The notes: generated by a model from the letters alone, not told the origin. A stretch of DNA of 64,000 nucleotides from JACKII01 sp965222315 (GCA_965222315.1 OZ244951.1:1860001-1924000), one strand, 5' to 3'. Shown: positions 50,114-59,327, numbered from the stretch's first letter. Made by a program: numbers and translations.

Positions 50114-51216
50114 AGGCGATCAGAATGTTTGGCGGACCCGGCTCGAAATCAGCTTTTCGAAAGGTGGCAATCGTCATCCTGGGCGCATGGCTGGCGGGAT
50201 GTTCTGTCCTGCCGCAGAGCGGGCCCAATATGAACGATGCCCAAGACACTGCGGTTGAGCGCAATATCCACTTCACGACCCTGACCGCGGAGTCCGTGGT
50301 TCCATACATGCCCGCGGCGCGGTCCGATCGCCCGTTGTCCCACCGGATCGCAGCCGGCAAGGTGCGGCTGGAATTGGGGCCGGGCGATGTGCTGCGCGTG
50401 CAGATGTTTGAAACCAGCGCCACCGGCTCCTTGTTCAGCGGCAGCACCGGCGCGGGTGTCTTGGACCAGGTGGTGATCGATGAGCGTGGCCAGATCAATC
50501 TGCCCTATGCCGGACGGTTGCAAGCCGCTGGCATGACGCCCGCTCAATTGCAGACGAATATTGCGGCGCGCCTGTCGGAAATCACCGTGGAGCCAGACGC
50601 CTTTGTCCAGGTGATACAGGACCACAGCAACAGCGTGATGGTCACTGGTGCGGTGCCCAATCCAGGCCGGCTGTCCCTGCGCAATGGGGTTGCGAGCGCG
50701 CTGGATGCCTTGAACAGCGCCGGCGGCATAACAGGCGAACCCTGGCATTATGATCTGGTGCTGCGGCGTGACCTTTCCGTCTCGCGCTATACTGTTGCCG
50801 AACTCCAGAACGGCGGTGATTTTCCGTTAAAGCCGGGTGACCGGCTGATGTTCGAGCACAATCCGAAGAAATTCGTGGCCTTGGGCGCATTGCAGGCGGC
50901 GGGCGCGTTTGACTTCCCGGCGCCAAAATTGACCCTGCTGGAAGCCCTGGCGGAAGCCAAAGGGCTGACCGACAGCCGGGCGGATCGCACTGGTGTCTAT
51001 GTCTTCCGGCCGGCGGAGACGGTCGAAGCTAAACACGCGCTGTTCCTGCTGGATATGTCGGAGCCGGATTCGCTGTTTGTCGCCAACGCTTTTGCAGTGA
51101 AACCTGGCGACGCGCTCTATGTTTCCAATGCGCCGCTGACGGATGTGATGAAGATTTTGGACCCGATCCTGCGGGCAATCGCGATCTTCAACTTCTCGAC
51201 CACGGTCGGGCAGTGA
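50110..51216 (+). CDS. polysaccharide export outer-membrane lipoprotein (Wza/KpsD/CtrA-like)
   Basis: 368 residues from GTG in a GTGA overlap with the preceding stop. A signal with lipobox LAGC (AIVILGAWLAGC) makes it a lipoprotein. LELGPGDVLRVQMFETSA through VVIDERGQINLPYAGRLQAAGMT is the Poly_export domain, followed by SLBB-like repeats (VMVTGAVPNPGRL; KFVALGALQAAGAF). The C-terminal helix ILDPILRAIAIFNF would cross the outer membrane as in Wza. It completes the exporter set. Confidence 0.88.
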   Translation: MKAIRMFGGPGSKSAFRKVAIVILGAWLAGCSVLPQSGPNMNDAQDTAVERNIHFTTLTAESVVPYMPAARSDRPLSHRIAAGKVRLELGPGDVLRVQMFETSATGSLFSGSTGAGVLDQVVIDERGQINLPYAGRLQAAGMTPAQLQTNIAARLSEITVEPDAFVQVIQDHSNSVMVTGAVPNPGRLSLRNGVASALDALNSAGGITGEPWHYDLVLRRDLSVSRYTVAELQNGGDFPLKPGDRLMFEHNPKKFVALGALQAAGAFDFPAPKLTLLEALAEAKGLTDSRADRTGVYVFRPAETVEAKHALFLLDMSEPDSLFVANAFAVKPGDALYVSNAPLTDVMKILDPILRAIAIFNFSTTVGQ

Positions 51217-51264
51217 CACGTACAGTAATGATAGAGGCAACAGTAAAAGCCGAAGGATGAAACA

Positions 51265-52176
51265 ATGACCGACCGTTTGGGCTTTATCGGCCTGGGTGCT
51301 ATGGGCAAGCCCATGGCCCTGAACCTGGTGAAGGGCGGCTATGATCTGCTGGTGTTCGACATGAACCCGGCCGCCGTCAAAGCGTTGACCGATGCAGGCG
51401 CGACCGCCGCTGCCTCCATCAAAGACGTGGCGGATCAAGCCGACTGCATCCTGGTGAGCCTGCCGACGCCGGACGTGGTGAAGGCGGTGGCGCTGGGTGA
51501 TGGCGGTGTCTGCGAGGGCGCGCGCGTAAAGACATTCATCGATCTCTCCACGACGGGGCCGCGCATGGCGGAGGCAATTGCAACGGGCTTGGCGGAGCAT
51601 GGCATCGACCAGCTCGACGCGCCGGTGTCCGGCGGCGTCGGCGGTGCGGAGAAGGGCACTATCGCGGTCATGGTTTCCGGCCCGGAAAACCGGTGGGAGC
51701 AGTTCAAGGCCGCCTTTGACGTGATCGGCAATCCCTTCTTCGTCGGCGAGGGTGCAGGCCAGGGCCAGATGATGAAGCTGCTGAACAATTATCTGTCCGC
51801 CACCGCCATGGTTGCGACGGCGGAAGCGTTCGTGGTCGGGGCGAAGGCCGGGCTGGACCCGGACAAGATGGTGGATGTGATCTGTGCTGGGTCCGGCATG
51901 AACACAGCGGTGCGGGACAAATTCCCCAAGTCGGTGCTCACCCGCAGCTTCGATTATGGCTTCCGCACCGAACTCATGCACAAGGACGTGAAGCTCTGCA
52001 TGGAAGAGGCAGAGGCGCTGGGTGTGCCAATGTGGGTGGGCCAGCCGGTGAAGCAGTGGTGGAGCTATGCGCTCGCCCGAGGCGGCAACCAGGAAGACTT
52101 CACCCATATCGTGCGCTATATGGAGGAGGGGGCCGATACCGAAGTGCGGTCCCGCCGGAACGCGCCGAAGGACTAG
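51265..52176 (+). CDS. NAD(P)-dependent beta-hydroxyacid dehydrogenase (3-hydroxyisobutyrate dehydrogenase family)
   Basis: 303 residues. FIGLGAMGKPMALNLVKGGYDLLVFD is the Rossmann start with Asp after strand 2 (NAD preference). FIDLSTTGP and DAPVSGGVGGAEKGT are the substrate-binding signature, and GQGQMMKLLNNYL holds catalytic Lys. Members oxidise 3-hydroxyisobutyrate, tartronate semialdehyde or related acids; the exact one is open. It sits alone between the exporter and yajC. Confidence 0.88.
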   Translation: MTDRLGFIGLGAMGKPMALNLVKGGYDLLVFDMNPAAVKALTDAGATAAASIKDVADQADCILVSLPTPDVVKAVALGDGGVCEGARVKTFIDLSTTGPRMAEAIATGLAEHGIDQLDAPVSGGVGGAEKGTIAVMVSGPENRWEQFKAAFDVIGNPFFVGEGAGQGQMMKLLNNYLSATAMVATAEAFVVGAKAGLDPDKMVDVICAGSGMNTAVRDKFPKSVLTRSFDYGFRTELMHKDVKLCMEEAEALGVPMWVGQPVKQWWSYALARGGNQEDFTHIVRYMEEGADTEVRSRRNAPKD

Positions 52177-52257
52177 CTGTTACGCCGTTTAGCCTGCCGG
52201 GCTTGCGGCGAGGGGAAGCAGAAGCAGCGGATAGGGCAAACGTGACCTGTCCGCAGC

Positions 52258-52285
52258 TTGCGCGTGCAGCGATCCCCGCTATAGT
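52258..52285 (+). promoter_or_regulatory. candidate promoter of yajC-secD-secF
   Basis: TTGCGC (52258-52263), 16 bases, then TATAGT (52280-52285), lying 88 bases before the yajC ATG. The -10 is good and the -35 partial, which is common in alphaproteobacterial housekeeping promoters. Confidence 0.45.
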
Positions 52286-52372
52286 CCGCCCCTTCGAATT
52301 CAACCGGCCTGTTGGCCGGACACGTAAACACGGGCCCGCTCGGCGGGTGCCTAAACAGACAGGAGCAACGCG

Positions 52373-52786
52373 ATGCTCATCAGCCCGGCTTATGCGCAGG
52401 CGGCAGGTGGCGATTTAGGCGGTATTGCCAGCTTTTTGCCACTCATCCTCATCTTTGCCGTTTTCTACTTCCTGCTAATCCGTCCGCAGCAGAAAAAGAT
52501 GAAGGCGCACAAGGAGATGATCTCCAACGTTCGCCGGAACGACCGGATCGTGACGGGCGGCGGGATCATCGGCAAGGTGACCAAGGTCGTCGATGAGAGC
52601 GAAGTTGATGTTGAAATCGCCACCAACGTGGTGGTTCGGGTCGCCCGCGCCACCATTGCCGAGGTGATTTCGAAGAGCGCGCCGGAAGGCGGCGCCGCCA
52701 GAGCAAAGCCTGCCAATGATTCCGGCAGCGGCTCCGGTCAGGGCGGTGTTTCGGGCTTTCTCTCCAAGCTACGCGGCGAGAAGTAG
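52373..52786 (+). CDS. yajC: preprotein translocase subunit YajC
   Basis: 137 residues. One membrane helix (FLPLILIFAVFYFLLIRPQQKKMKAHKEM), with the RPQQKK motif at its cytoplasmic end, and then a small basic beta domain (GGGIIGKVTKVVDESEVDVEIATNVVVRVARATIAEV). It associates with SecDF and SecYEG. The C-terminal 30 residues are a glycine/serine-rich tail. CAGGAGCAACG precedes the ATG. It is followed by secD after 21 bases. Confidence 0.95.
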   Translation: MLISPAYAQAAGGDLGGIASFLPLILIFAVFYFLLIRPQQKKMKAHKEMISNVRRNDRIVTGGGIIGKVTKVVDESEVDVEIATNVVVRVARATIAEVISKSAPEGGAARAKPANDSGSGSGQGGVSGFLSKLRGEK

Positions 52787-52807
52787 GGCGCCGGGAGTAG
52801 AACGGCC

Positions 52808-54388
52808 ATGTTGTACATCGATCGCTGGAAGCTGATCGTCATCGCGTTGATATGCCTGTTGGGCTTTATCTATGCCTCGCCGAACGTCTTTTTAAGTCAG
52901 GACGCAGCGGACGAATCGGGCGATGTGGCGTTCTACGTTCCCTACCGTACCGTCAATTTGGGCCTTGATCTGCGCGGCGGTTCCTACCTGCTGTTGAAGG
53001 TTGAGTCCGACGTGGTCGTCCAGGAGCGTATCGACAGCCTCCAGGACGTGGTGCGTTCCGCCTTGCGGGAGGCGCGGGTGCGCCGCCGCAACATGAAGGT
53101 GGAAGGCACAGCAGTTACCTTCGATCTGGTGGACCCGGACCGTGCTGACGAGGTGCGCCGGTTGATCCTGGACGAAGACCCTTCGTTGGATGTCACTGCC
53201 GAAGGCGGCCAAATACGGCTGTCCTTGGATGAGGACGACCTGGACGAGCTTCGCCAGTCAGCCGTCACCCAATCGATCGAGATCATCCGGCGCCGTATCG
53301 ACGAAACCGGCACGCGTGAGCCGCTTATCCAGCGTCAGGGGCTTGACCGCATCATTGTCCAGTTGCCGGGTGTCGATGATCCCCAGCGCATGAAGGACGT
53401 GATCGGCCAGACGGCCAAACTAACCTTCCACATGGCTGATACCACGACCTCGCCCGCCGAGGCGCGCCAGGGCGCGATCCCGCCGGGCTCGGTGCTGCTG
53501 CCGGCTCAGGACGAACGGCCGAACCAGCCGAACGAGTACCTGGTCAAGAAGCGGATCATCGTCGGCGGCGAGAATCTGGTCGATGCCCAGCCCAGCTTCC
53601 AGGATGGCCTGCCGGTCGTCTCCTTCCGCTTCGACACGGTCGGGGCGCAGAAATTCGGGCGCGCCACCCAGCAGAACATCGGGCGTCCGCTGGCGATTGT
53701 TTTGGACAACAAGGTGATCTCCGCGCCCGTGATCAGGGACGCGATCCTGGGCGGCAATGGCATCATTTCCGGCAGTTTCTCCACCCAGGAAGTGCAGGAC
53801 CTGGCCTTGTTGTTGCGGGCAGGTGCGCTGCCTGCACCGTTGACGGTGCTGGAGGAGCGTTCGGTCGGGCCGGGTCTCGGCGCGGACTCGGTGGAGGCAG
53901 GCAAGACCGCCAGCCTGATCGGCCTTGCGGCGGTGATCGTGTTCATGATCCTGTGCTATGGCCTGTTCGGTATCTTCGCGGTTATCGCCCTTGTCATGAA
54001 CCTGGTGCTGATCCTCGCTGCGCTCTCGATCCTGCAGGCGACGCTGACTCTGCCGGGTATCGCCGGCATTGTGCTGACCATCGGCATGGCGGTTGATGCG
54101 AACGTGCTGATTTTCGAGCGCATCCGCGAGGAACTTCGCAACGGACGAACGCCTGTCACCGGGATCGATGCCGGCTTCAAGAGTGCCATGCGGACGATTA
54201 TCGACGCCAACGTGACCACCCTGATCGCTGCGATTATCCTGTTCAGCTTCGGCTCCGGTCCCGTCAAGGGCTTCGCGGTGACATTGGCTATCGGCCTGAT
54301 TACCTCGATGTTCAGTGCGGTGTTCGTGACGCGCGCCCTGGTCATCGTCTGGCTGCGCCAGCGCCGGCCCAAAGTTATTCCGATTTAA
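52808..54388 (+). CDS. secD: protein translocase subunit SecD
   Basis: 526 residues, six membrane helices. The N-terminal RWKLIVIALICLLGFIYASPN is helix 1. NLGLDLRGGSYLLLKVE is the D1 motif, and the large periplasmic P1 domain follows. GMAVDANVLIFERIREELRNGRT is the conserved D4/TM4 motif with the proton-relay Asp. SecDF uses the proton gradient to pull substrates into the periplasm. Full length, first of the secD-secF pair. Confidence 0.97.
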   Translation: MLYIDRWKLIVIALICLLGFIYASPNVFLSQDAADESGDVAFYVPYRTVNLGLDLRGGSYLLLKVESDVVVQERIDSLQDVVRSALREARVRRRNMKVEGTAVTFDLVDPDRADEVRRLILDEDPSLDVTAEGGQIRLSLDEDDLDELRQSAVTQSIEIIRRRIDETGTREPLIQRQGLDRIIVQLPGVDDPQRMKDVIGQTAKLTFHMADTTTSPAEARQGAIPPGSVLLPAQDERPNQPNEYLVKKRIIVGGENLVDAQPSFQDGLPVVSFRFDTVGAQKFGRATQQNIGRPLAIVLDNKVISAPVIRDAILGGNGIISGSFSTQEVQDLALLLRAGALPAPLTVLEERSVGPGLGADSVEAGKTASLIGLAAVIVFMILCYGLFGIFAVIALVMNLVLILAALSILQATLTLPGIAGIVLTIGMAVDANVLIFERIREELRNGRTPVTGIDAGFKSAMRTIIDANVTTLIAAIILFSFGSGPVKGFAVTLAIGLITSMFSAVFVTRALVIVWLRQRRPKVIPI

Positions 54389-54404
54389 GGGGCGATCAAG
54401 AACC

Positions 54405-55358
54405 ATGCGTCTTCTGCGCCTAGTACCCGACCGCCCCACGCTCGACGTGGTCCAGTTCCGGAAGATCGCCGTCATCTTCTCGGCGGTGCTGTTCATTGGC
54501 TCCATCATCCTTGCCATTGCGCCGGGACTGAATTTCGGCATCGACTTTCGCGGAGGCACCGTGATTGAGGTGCGGACCGAAGGCCCGGCCGACATCGCGG
54601 AGATGCGGAGCCGGCTGGGCGGGCTCGGCCTTGGCGATGTCTCGCTTCAGCGTTTCGGCTCCGACACGGACGTGCTGATCCGCATCCAAGAGCAGGAGGG
54701 TCTCGAAGACCAGTCTGTTGCGATCAAGGCCGTGCAGGATTCGCTCGGCCCTGGCGTCGAGTACCGGCGAACGGAGTTCGTTGGTCCGACCGTCGGCGAA
54801 GAGTTGAAAGAAGCAGGAGCGATAGCGGTGGCACTCTCGCTGTTGGGTATCTTCGCCTATGTCTGGTTCCGGTTCGAATGGCAGTTCGCCATGGGCGGCA
54901 TCGTCGCGCTGACTCATGACGTAATCGCCACCATCGGCCTGTTCGCACTGACCGGTATGGAATTCAACCTTGCCACCGTGGCCGCGGTGCTGACGGTTGC
55001 GGGCTATTCCATCAATGACACTGTCGTCATCTATGACCGAATCCGCGAGAACCTGCGGCGCTACAAGCAAATGAGCATGCGCGACTTGCTGAACCTATCG
55101 GTCAATGAGACGTTGTCCCGGACGGTCATGACCTCGGTCTCCACGCTGATTGCGCTTGGCGCATTAGCCTTTTTTGGTGGAGAGGTCATCCGCGGCTTCT
55201 GTTTTGCCCTGATCTTCGGCGTGGTGATCGGCACCTATTCCACCATATTCCTGGCAGTTCCGGCCTTGCTCTGGACCAACGTTTCGCCGGTCGGCGTGCG
55301 TGAGAATGATGGCGATGAAGATAGCGGTGAAGGCGCCCAGGTGCCGGCCAACAGCTAA
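54405..55358 (+). CDS. secF: protein translocase subunit SecF
   Basis: 317 residues. Helix 1 KIAVIFSAVLFIGSIILAIAPGLNFGIDFRGGTVIEV carries the FGIDFRGG motif. TVAAVLTVAGYSINDTVVIYDRIRENLRRYK is the TM4 motif with Asp and Arg. It starts 16 bases after secD and ends in an overlap with the Mth938-like gene (TAATG). The acidic C-terminal tail is short. Confidence 0.97.
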   Translation: MRLLRLVPDRPTLDVVQFRKIAVIFSAVLFIGSIILAIAPGLNFGIDFRGGTVIEVRTEGPADIAEMRSRLGGLGLGDVSLQRFGSDTDVLIRIQEQEGLEDQSVAIKAVQDSLGPGVEYRRTEFVGPTVGEELKEAGAIAVALSLLGIFAYVWFRFEWQFAMGGIVALTHDVIATIGLFALTGMEFNLATVAAVLTVAGYSINDTVVIYDRIRENLRRYKQMSMRDLLNLSVNETLSRTVMTSVSTLIALGALAFFGGEVIRGFCFALIFGVVIGTYSTIFLAVPALLWTNVSPVGVRENDGDEDSGEGAQVPANS

Positions 55359-55738
55359 TGGCTGACGTCTCGCCCATTATCCCAGCCGGCCGCCAGGTGA
55401 TCGAGAGCTATGGCGGCGGCAGCTTCAAGATCACCGGCGAGCGCTATGCCCATTCGGTCCTCGTGTTGCCGGAAGTGACGCTTGTGTGGGACGCCGGAGA
55501 TTGGGACGCCGCCAGCGTCGACTCCTTGGCTGCGGTTCACACGGACCCGGAAAAGCCCCGCACCCTTCTAATCGGCACCGGCGCTAAGCAGCAGTTTCCG
55601 ACCCGCGCGTTTCGACAGGAATTGCGTGCCTGCGGTCTGGTGGTCGAGACCATGGACACGGGTGCGGCCTGCCGCACCTACAACGTGCTGATGTCGGAAG
55701 GCCGCGACGTCGCCGCGGCCCTGATTGCCGTGGAATAG
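55358..55738 (+). CDS. Mth938-like (DUF498) domain protein
   Basis: 126 residues. IIPAGRQVIESYGGGSFKITGERYAHSVLVLPE and TLLIGTGAKQQFPTRAFRQELRACGLVVETMDTGAACRTYNVLMSEGRDVAAALI cover the fold. The mitochondrial relative NDUFAF3 is a complex I assembly factor, and bacterial members are found behind secF; a similar assembly role is conjecture. Its start overlaps the secF stop by one base. Confidence 0.88.
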   Translation: MADVSPIIPAGRQVIESYGGGSFKITGERYAHSVLVLPEVTLVWDAGDWDAASVDSLAAVHTDPEKPRTLLIGTGAKQQFPTRAFRQELRACGLVVETMDTGAACRTYNVLMSEGRDVAAALIAVE

Positions 55739-55751
55739 CCTTTTCAGGGCT

Positions 55752-56750
55752 TTACGGCGTGATCACCACCTTGCCGAATACCTCCCGGTCTTCCAGCAGC
55801 TTGATGCCGGCGACCGACTCCTCGATGGGGAGTTCCTTGTCGATGATCGGGGCCATGCGGCCGTCGCCGATCATCTGCATCAGGGCTTCCAGGTCGCTGA
55901 TGGCCCAGGAGTTCGAGCCCAGAATCTTCAGTTCGAAGGTCCAGATGTAGCGAAGGTCGGTCTTCGGATCGAAGCCCGCCGTCGCACCGCAGGTCAGGAT
56001 CTTGCCGCCGCGGGTGCAGGCCTTCATGGACGGCACCCAGCTATCGCCGCCGGTGAAATTCACCACCACGTCGACGCCGCCGTCATAGGTGCGGCGGTGC
56101 GGCTTGCCATAAAGTTCCCAGATCTTCTTCTCAAAGCTGTCGTAGAAGATGCCGTGGTCGGCGCCCATTTCCTTCAGCCGCTCCAGCTTGGCTTCGCTTT
56201 GGGAGGCGACCACCACCTCGCACCCCATCATTTTCGCCAGGATCACGCAGCAGGTGCCGACGCCGCCGGATGCGCCGAGGATAAGGACTTTCTCGCCACC
56301 TTTGATGCCACCATTCTCAAACATCATCCGGTGCGCGGTGCCATAGGCGACGGGCAGGGAGGCCGCCTGGGCGAAGCTCACACCCTTGGGAATCCGGATC
56401 AACTGTTCTGCCGCGCAGACGCAATACTCCGCCAAGCCACCGTCCAGCATCTCGCCCATCAGGCCCTTGCCCGGATAGATCGGGTTGACCAGGACGGAGT
56501 CGCCGGTTTTCCAGCCGGTCACGCCCTCACCGAGTTCTGCCACTTCGCCCGCCACGTCCAGGCCGGGGATAATCGGCAGCGGCACCTTGATGCCCGGCAT
56601 GCCGCGGCAGGTGAACACGTCGTGGTAGTTCAGGCTCGACGCCTTGACCTTGATCACCACCTCGCCGGGCCCCGCCTTCGGCTCACGGTAGTTCGGCTCG
56701 AACTTCAGATTTTCGACGGCGCCGTGTTCGTAAAGGACTGCTGCGCGCAT
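55752..56750 (-). CDS. MDR-superfamily alcohol dehydrogenase / quinone oxidoreductase
   Basis: 332 residues. The GroES-like domain has ASSLNYHDVFTCRGMPGIKVPLPIIPGLDVAGEV, and the Rossmann domain has GEKVLILGASGGVGTCCVILAKMMGCEVV. The usual catalytic-zinc cysteine of alcohol dehydrogenases is absent at NYHD, so a zinc-independent reductase is more likely. It is convergent with the Mth938 gene (13-base gap) and divergent from the acyl-CoA ligase. Confidence 0.87.
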   Translation of the reverse strand: MRAAVLYEHGAVENLKFEPNYREPKAGPGEVVIKVKASSLNYHDVFTCRGMPGIKVPLPIIPGLDVAGEVAELGEGVTGWKTGDSVLVNPIYPGKGLMGEMLDGGLAEYCVCAAEQLIRIPKGVSFAQAASLPVAYGTAHRMMFENGGIKGGEKVLILGASGGVGTCCVILAKMMGCEVVVASQSEAKLERLKEMGADHGIFYDSFEKKIWELYGKPHRRTYDGGVDVVVNFTGGDSWVPSMKACTRGGKILTCGATAGFDPKTDLRYIWTFELKILGSNSWAISDLEALMQMIGDGRMAPIIDKELPIEESVAGIKLLEDREVFGKVVITP

Positions 56751-56838
56751 GGGGCGTTGGCTCCCGCTGGGTAAGGCTTTATTGCTAGAGGCAATCTATA
56801 TCGAAGCGATTCCCCCGCGCCAAGGACGCACCCCATTG

Positions 56839-58353
56839 ATGGCCATGCTGGAGACCAACAATCTGGGCGATATCTGGCCTGCCGCGTTCGAGCCGGATAA
56901 GCCAGCGCTCATCATGGTGCATGGGCCGGAAGCGGAGGCCGTTATCACTTATGGCGCGCTCAAGGCCCGTTCCCATGCCGTGGCGCGAGGGTTGGTGCGG
57001 GCCGGATACAAGCGTGGCGATCGCATCGCCATTCTGGCGGCGAACGTGGACGACTATTTGGCGACCTACTTCGGCACGATGCAGGCGGGCTGCATCTCGG
57101 TGCCGGTCAACTGGAAGCTGCCGGAGAGCGCCCTGCACCATGTGCTGCGGGACAGCGATTCCCTGATGGTATTTGCGGATGCAGAGCGCATGGCCTCCGT
57201 CCCGGCAGGCATGAAGACCGTGCAGTTCGGGCCGGAGTTCGAGGCCTTTCTCGACCCTGGTGCGTTCGAGCCGCTGACCATGGGCCGGGAAGAGGTCGCC
57301 ATGTTCCTCTACACCAGCGGCTCCACCGGTAATCCGAAGGGCGTGCCGCTGACCCATGCAGGCCATGGCTGGGTGACTGTCATGCGGGTGAAGGGTGCGC
57401 CGGATACCAAGGACCACCGGGCGCTGGTCGCCGCGCCGCTCTACCACATGAACGCGCTAAGCTCGGCCAAGGCGGTGCTCTACGGCGGCGGCACCATCAT
57501 CCAGCTGCCGGTGTTCACGGCGGAGGCCTATATCGACGCTGCAGCGAGGCACAAGGCCACCTGGATGACCAGCGTCCCGACCATGATGGCCCTGGTTGTG
57601 CAGCAGGCAGAACGCATCCGTCAGCGCGACCTGTCATCGGTGAGGATCGTGCGCATGGGCTCCGCGCCCGCAACCCAGGGCCTGTTCGATCAGATACGGG
57701 CCTGCCTTCCCGGTGTGCGTGTGACCTATGGCTATGGTACGACGGAGGCCGGGCCGGTGGTGTTCGGCCCGCATCCGGAGGGCAAGCCGCTGCCGGATCT
57801 CGCGTTGGGCTATCCCATGAGCGACCCGGTGCGGCTGCGCCTGGCGGGCGACGTCGGCAACAATATCGGCGCGGGCAAGCCGCACGAGGGCGAATTGCTG
57901 ATGGACTGCCCGGCGTTAATGCCCGGCTACCACAAGCTGCCGGGCAAGACAGCGGAGGTCATGACGGACGATGGCCTCTACCGCACAGGCGACGTGATGC
58001 GGCGGGATGAGGACGGCTTTTATTACTTCGTCGGCCGTGTGGACGACATGTTCACCTGCAACGGCGAAAACGTCTATCCGGGTGAAGTGGAGAAGGTGCT
58101 GGAGAACCACCCAGCCATCGCGCAGGCGGCTTTGCTGCCGGTGCCGGACGATGTGCGGGGCAACATGCCCGTGGCCTTCATTGTGAAGGCGGCAGCGATC
58201 AATGAGGACGCCGTTAAACAGCACGCCATCGCCAATGCGCCAGCGTACATGCATCCGCGCCATGTGTGGTTTGTCGATGAACTGCCGCTCGCCAGCACCA
58301 ACAAGATCGACAAGAAGGTGCTGACGGCGGAGGCTGTTGCGCGATTGACATAA
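56839..58353 (+). CDS. AMP-dependent acyl-CoA synthetase/ligase
   Basis: 504 residues of the ANL superfamily. P-loop LYTSGSTGNPKGVPLTH, YGYGTTEAGP, the hinge region LYRTGDVMRRDEDGFYYFVGRVDDMFTCNGENVYPGEVE, and the C-terminal catalytic Lys in ASTNKIDKKVL are complete. It activates a carboxylic acid to acyl-AMP then acyl-CoA. Chain length and aromatic versus aliphatic preference cannot be read. The ATG at 56839 is preferred; ATG 56845 is possible, and the longer frame overlaps the divergent promoter. Confidence 0.9.
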   Translation: MAMLETNNLGDIWPAAFEPDKPALIMVHGPEAEAVITYGALKARSHAVARGLVRAGYKRGDRIAILAANVDDYLATYFGTMQAGCISVPVNWKLPESALHHVLRDSDSLMVFADAERMASVPAGMKTVQFGPEFEAFLDPGAFEPLTMGREEVAMFLYTSGSTGNPKGVPLTHAGHGWVTVMRVKGAPDTKDHRALVAAPLYHMNALSSAKAVLYGGGTIIQLPVFTAEAYIDAAARHKATWMTSVPTMMALVVQQAERIRQRDLSSVRIVRMGSAPATQGLFDQIRACLPGVRVTYGYGTTEAGPVVFGPHPEGKPLPDLALGYPMSDPVRLRLAGDVGNNIGAGKPHEGELLMDCPALMPGYHKLPGKTAEVMTDDGLYRTGDVMRRDEDGFYYFVGRVDDMFTCNGENVYPGEVEKVLENHPAIAQAALLPVPDDVRGNMPVAFIVKAAAINEDAVKQHAIANAPAYMHPRHVWFVDELPLASTNKIDKKVLTAEAVARLT

Positions 58354-58448
58354 GCTTCGGGCTTTTGACGTGAATCAATAGGGTATGAGGCAGGCCCACT
58401 CATATGAGGACGGCTTACCCCGCTCTCGATCCAAAGGAGGTCACTGGT

Positions 58449-58886
58449 ATGGCAGTTGGTCTTTTCTCCAAGCCTTCCCTGATTACCCGCGTCGCTGTGG
58501 GCAAGGGTGTCGGCGCGTTGATCGGGCTGGCGGGGTTCTTCCTGTTGCCGGCGCTTTGGCCGGAGGGCGGCCCGCTGCTGCCCTGGGGGATACTGCTCTG
58601 GTACACGACCATGGGCGCGGTCATCGGTGCCTTCGGCGTTATGAACTACCACCCCATCCTGCGTTTGCCTCTGCCGTGGTGGGTGCGGGCACCGTTGGTG
58701 GGCGGCTGGATGAATTTCGTGCTGGTGTTCTTTGTCTATGACCTCATGGCAGCGGCCATCCAGGGGATGCTCGGCATGGTGCTTTCGCCGTTCTGGTTCG
58801 TGGCGGAAGGCGCAATCGTTGGTGCGGTGATCGGCGCGCTGGCAACCCGCTTTGGCGGGGAGGGCAAGGAAACGGTAGGGCGGTGA
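58449..58886 (+). CDS. small integral membrane protein of unknown function
   Basis: 145 residues, three to four membrane helices: GKGVGALIGLAGFFLLPAL, LPWGILLWYTTMGAVIGAFGVM, WWVRAPLVGGWMNFVLVFFVYDLMAAAI and FWFVAEGAIVGAVIGALA. An excellent Shine-Dalgarno (AAAGGAGGTC) sits before 58449 and fixes that start over 58404. No family is recognised. It follows the acyl-CoA ligase after 95 bases. Confidence 0.75.
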   Translation: MAVGLFSKPSLITRVAVGKGVGALIGLAGFFLLPALWPEGGPLLPWGILLWYTTMGAVIGAFGVMNYHPILRLPLPWWVRAPLVGGWMNFVLVFFVYDLMAAAIQGMLGMVLSPFWFVAEGAIVGAVIGALATRFGGEGKETVGR

Positions 58887-58993
58887 GGGGGCCGTCCTCC
58901 GCCTTAGCCGCCGCCCTGCCTAAAGTCAGGCGCCTCTCGAGGGGCGATTCGGGTAAAGCGTCCGGCCTTTCGGATTCGCGGTCTCCGGAATAG

Positions 58994-59014
58994 GCCCCAT
59001 ATCAAGTTTGGGGC
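58994..59014. terminator. hairpin between convergent genes
   Basis: GCCCCA (58994-58999) pairs with TGGGGC (59009-59014) across a 9-base loop. It sits in the 147-base gap between the membrane protein and the RAM-domain gene, just past the end of the latter. It lacks a T-run. Confidence 0.4.
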
Positions 59015-59033
59015 AGCGAGTTGGAGTGGCGGG

Positions 59034-59276
59034 CTACCCGAATGCCTTGAACGCGATCAGGGTGAAGGTGTCTTTGATCCCGGCCAGCGTTTGCAAGTTC
59101 TCCGTCACGAAATGGCCGATGTCGGTGTCGTCTGACAGGTAGCATTTCACCATCAGGTCGTATTGCCCGCTGATGGAGTGCACCTCGCTTGCCTGCTCCA
59201 CACTCTCGGCAATTTCGCCTGCCACCTCGTAGGCCTTGCCAAGGTTGCACTTGATTTGAACAAAGATCGTCTGCAT
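59034..59276 (-). CDS. stand-alone Lrp/AsnC ligand-binding (RAM) domain protein
   Basis: 80 residues equal to the C-terminal RAM domain of Lrp/AsnC regulators: TIFVQIKCNLGKAYEVAGEIAESVEQASEVHSISGQYDLMVKCYLSDDTDIGHFVTENLQTLAGIKDTFTLIAFKAF. There is no DNA-binding domain. Such proteins may bind amino acids or modulate full-length Lrp-type regulators. The start at 59276 is used because the extra 14 residues of the longer frame show no homology. It lies upstream of the rmuC stop on the same map side and ends before the hairpin. Confidence 0.83.
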   Translation of the reverse strand: MQTIFVQIKCNLGKAYEVAGEIAESVEQASEVHSISGQYDLMVKCYLSDDTDIGHFVTENLQTLAGIKDTFTLIAFKAFG

Positions 59277-59327
59277 GGCTCTTCCCAGTCGATTTGAGCG
59301 GTCGTCCGACCATCTCATGAAGCCGGA

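Noticed and set aside
54860..54890. GGTTCGAAT resembling a tRNA T-loop
   Set aside because: It is inside secF coding sequence and lacks acceptor and anticodon stems.
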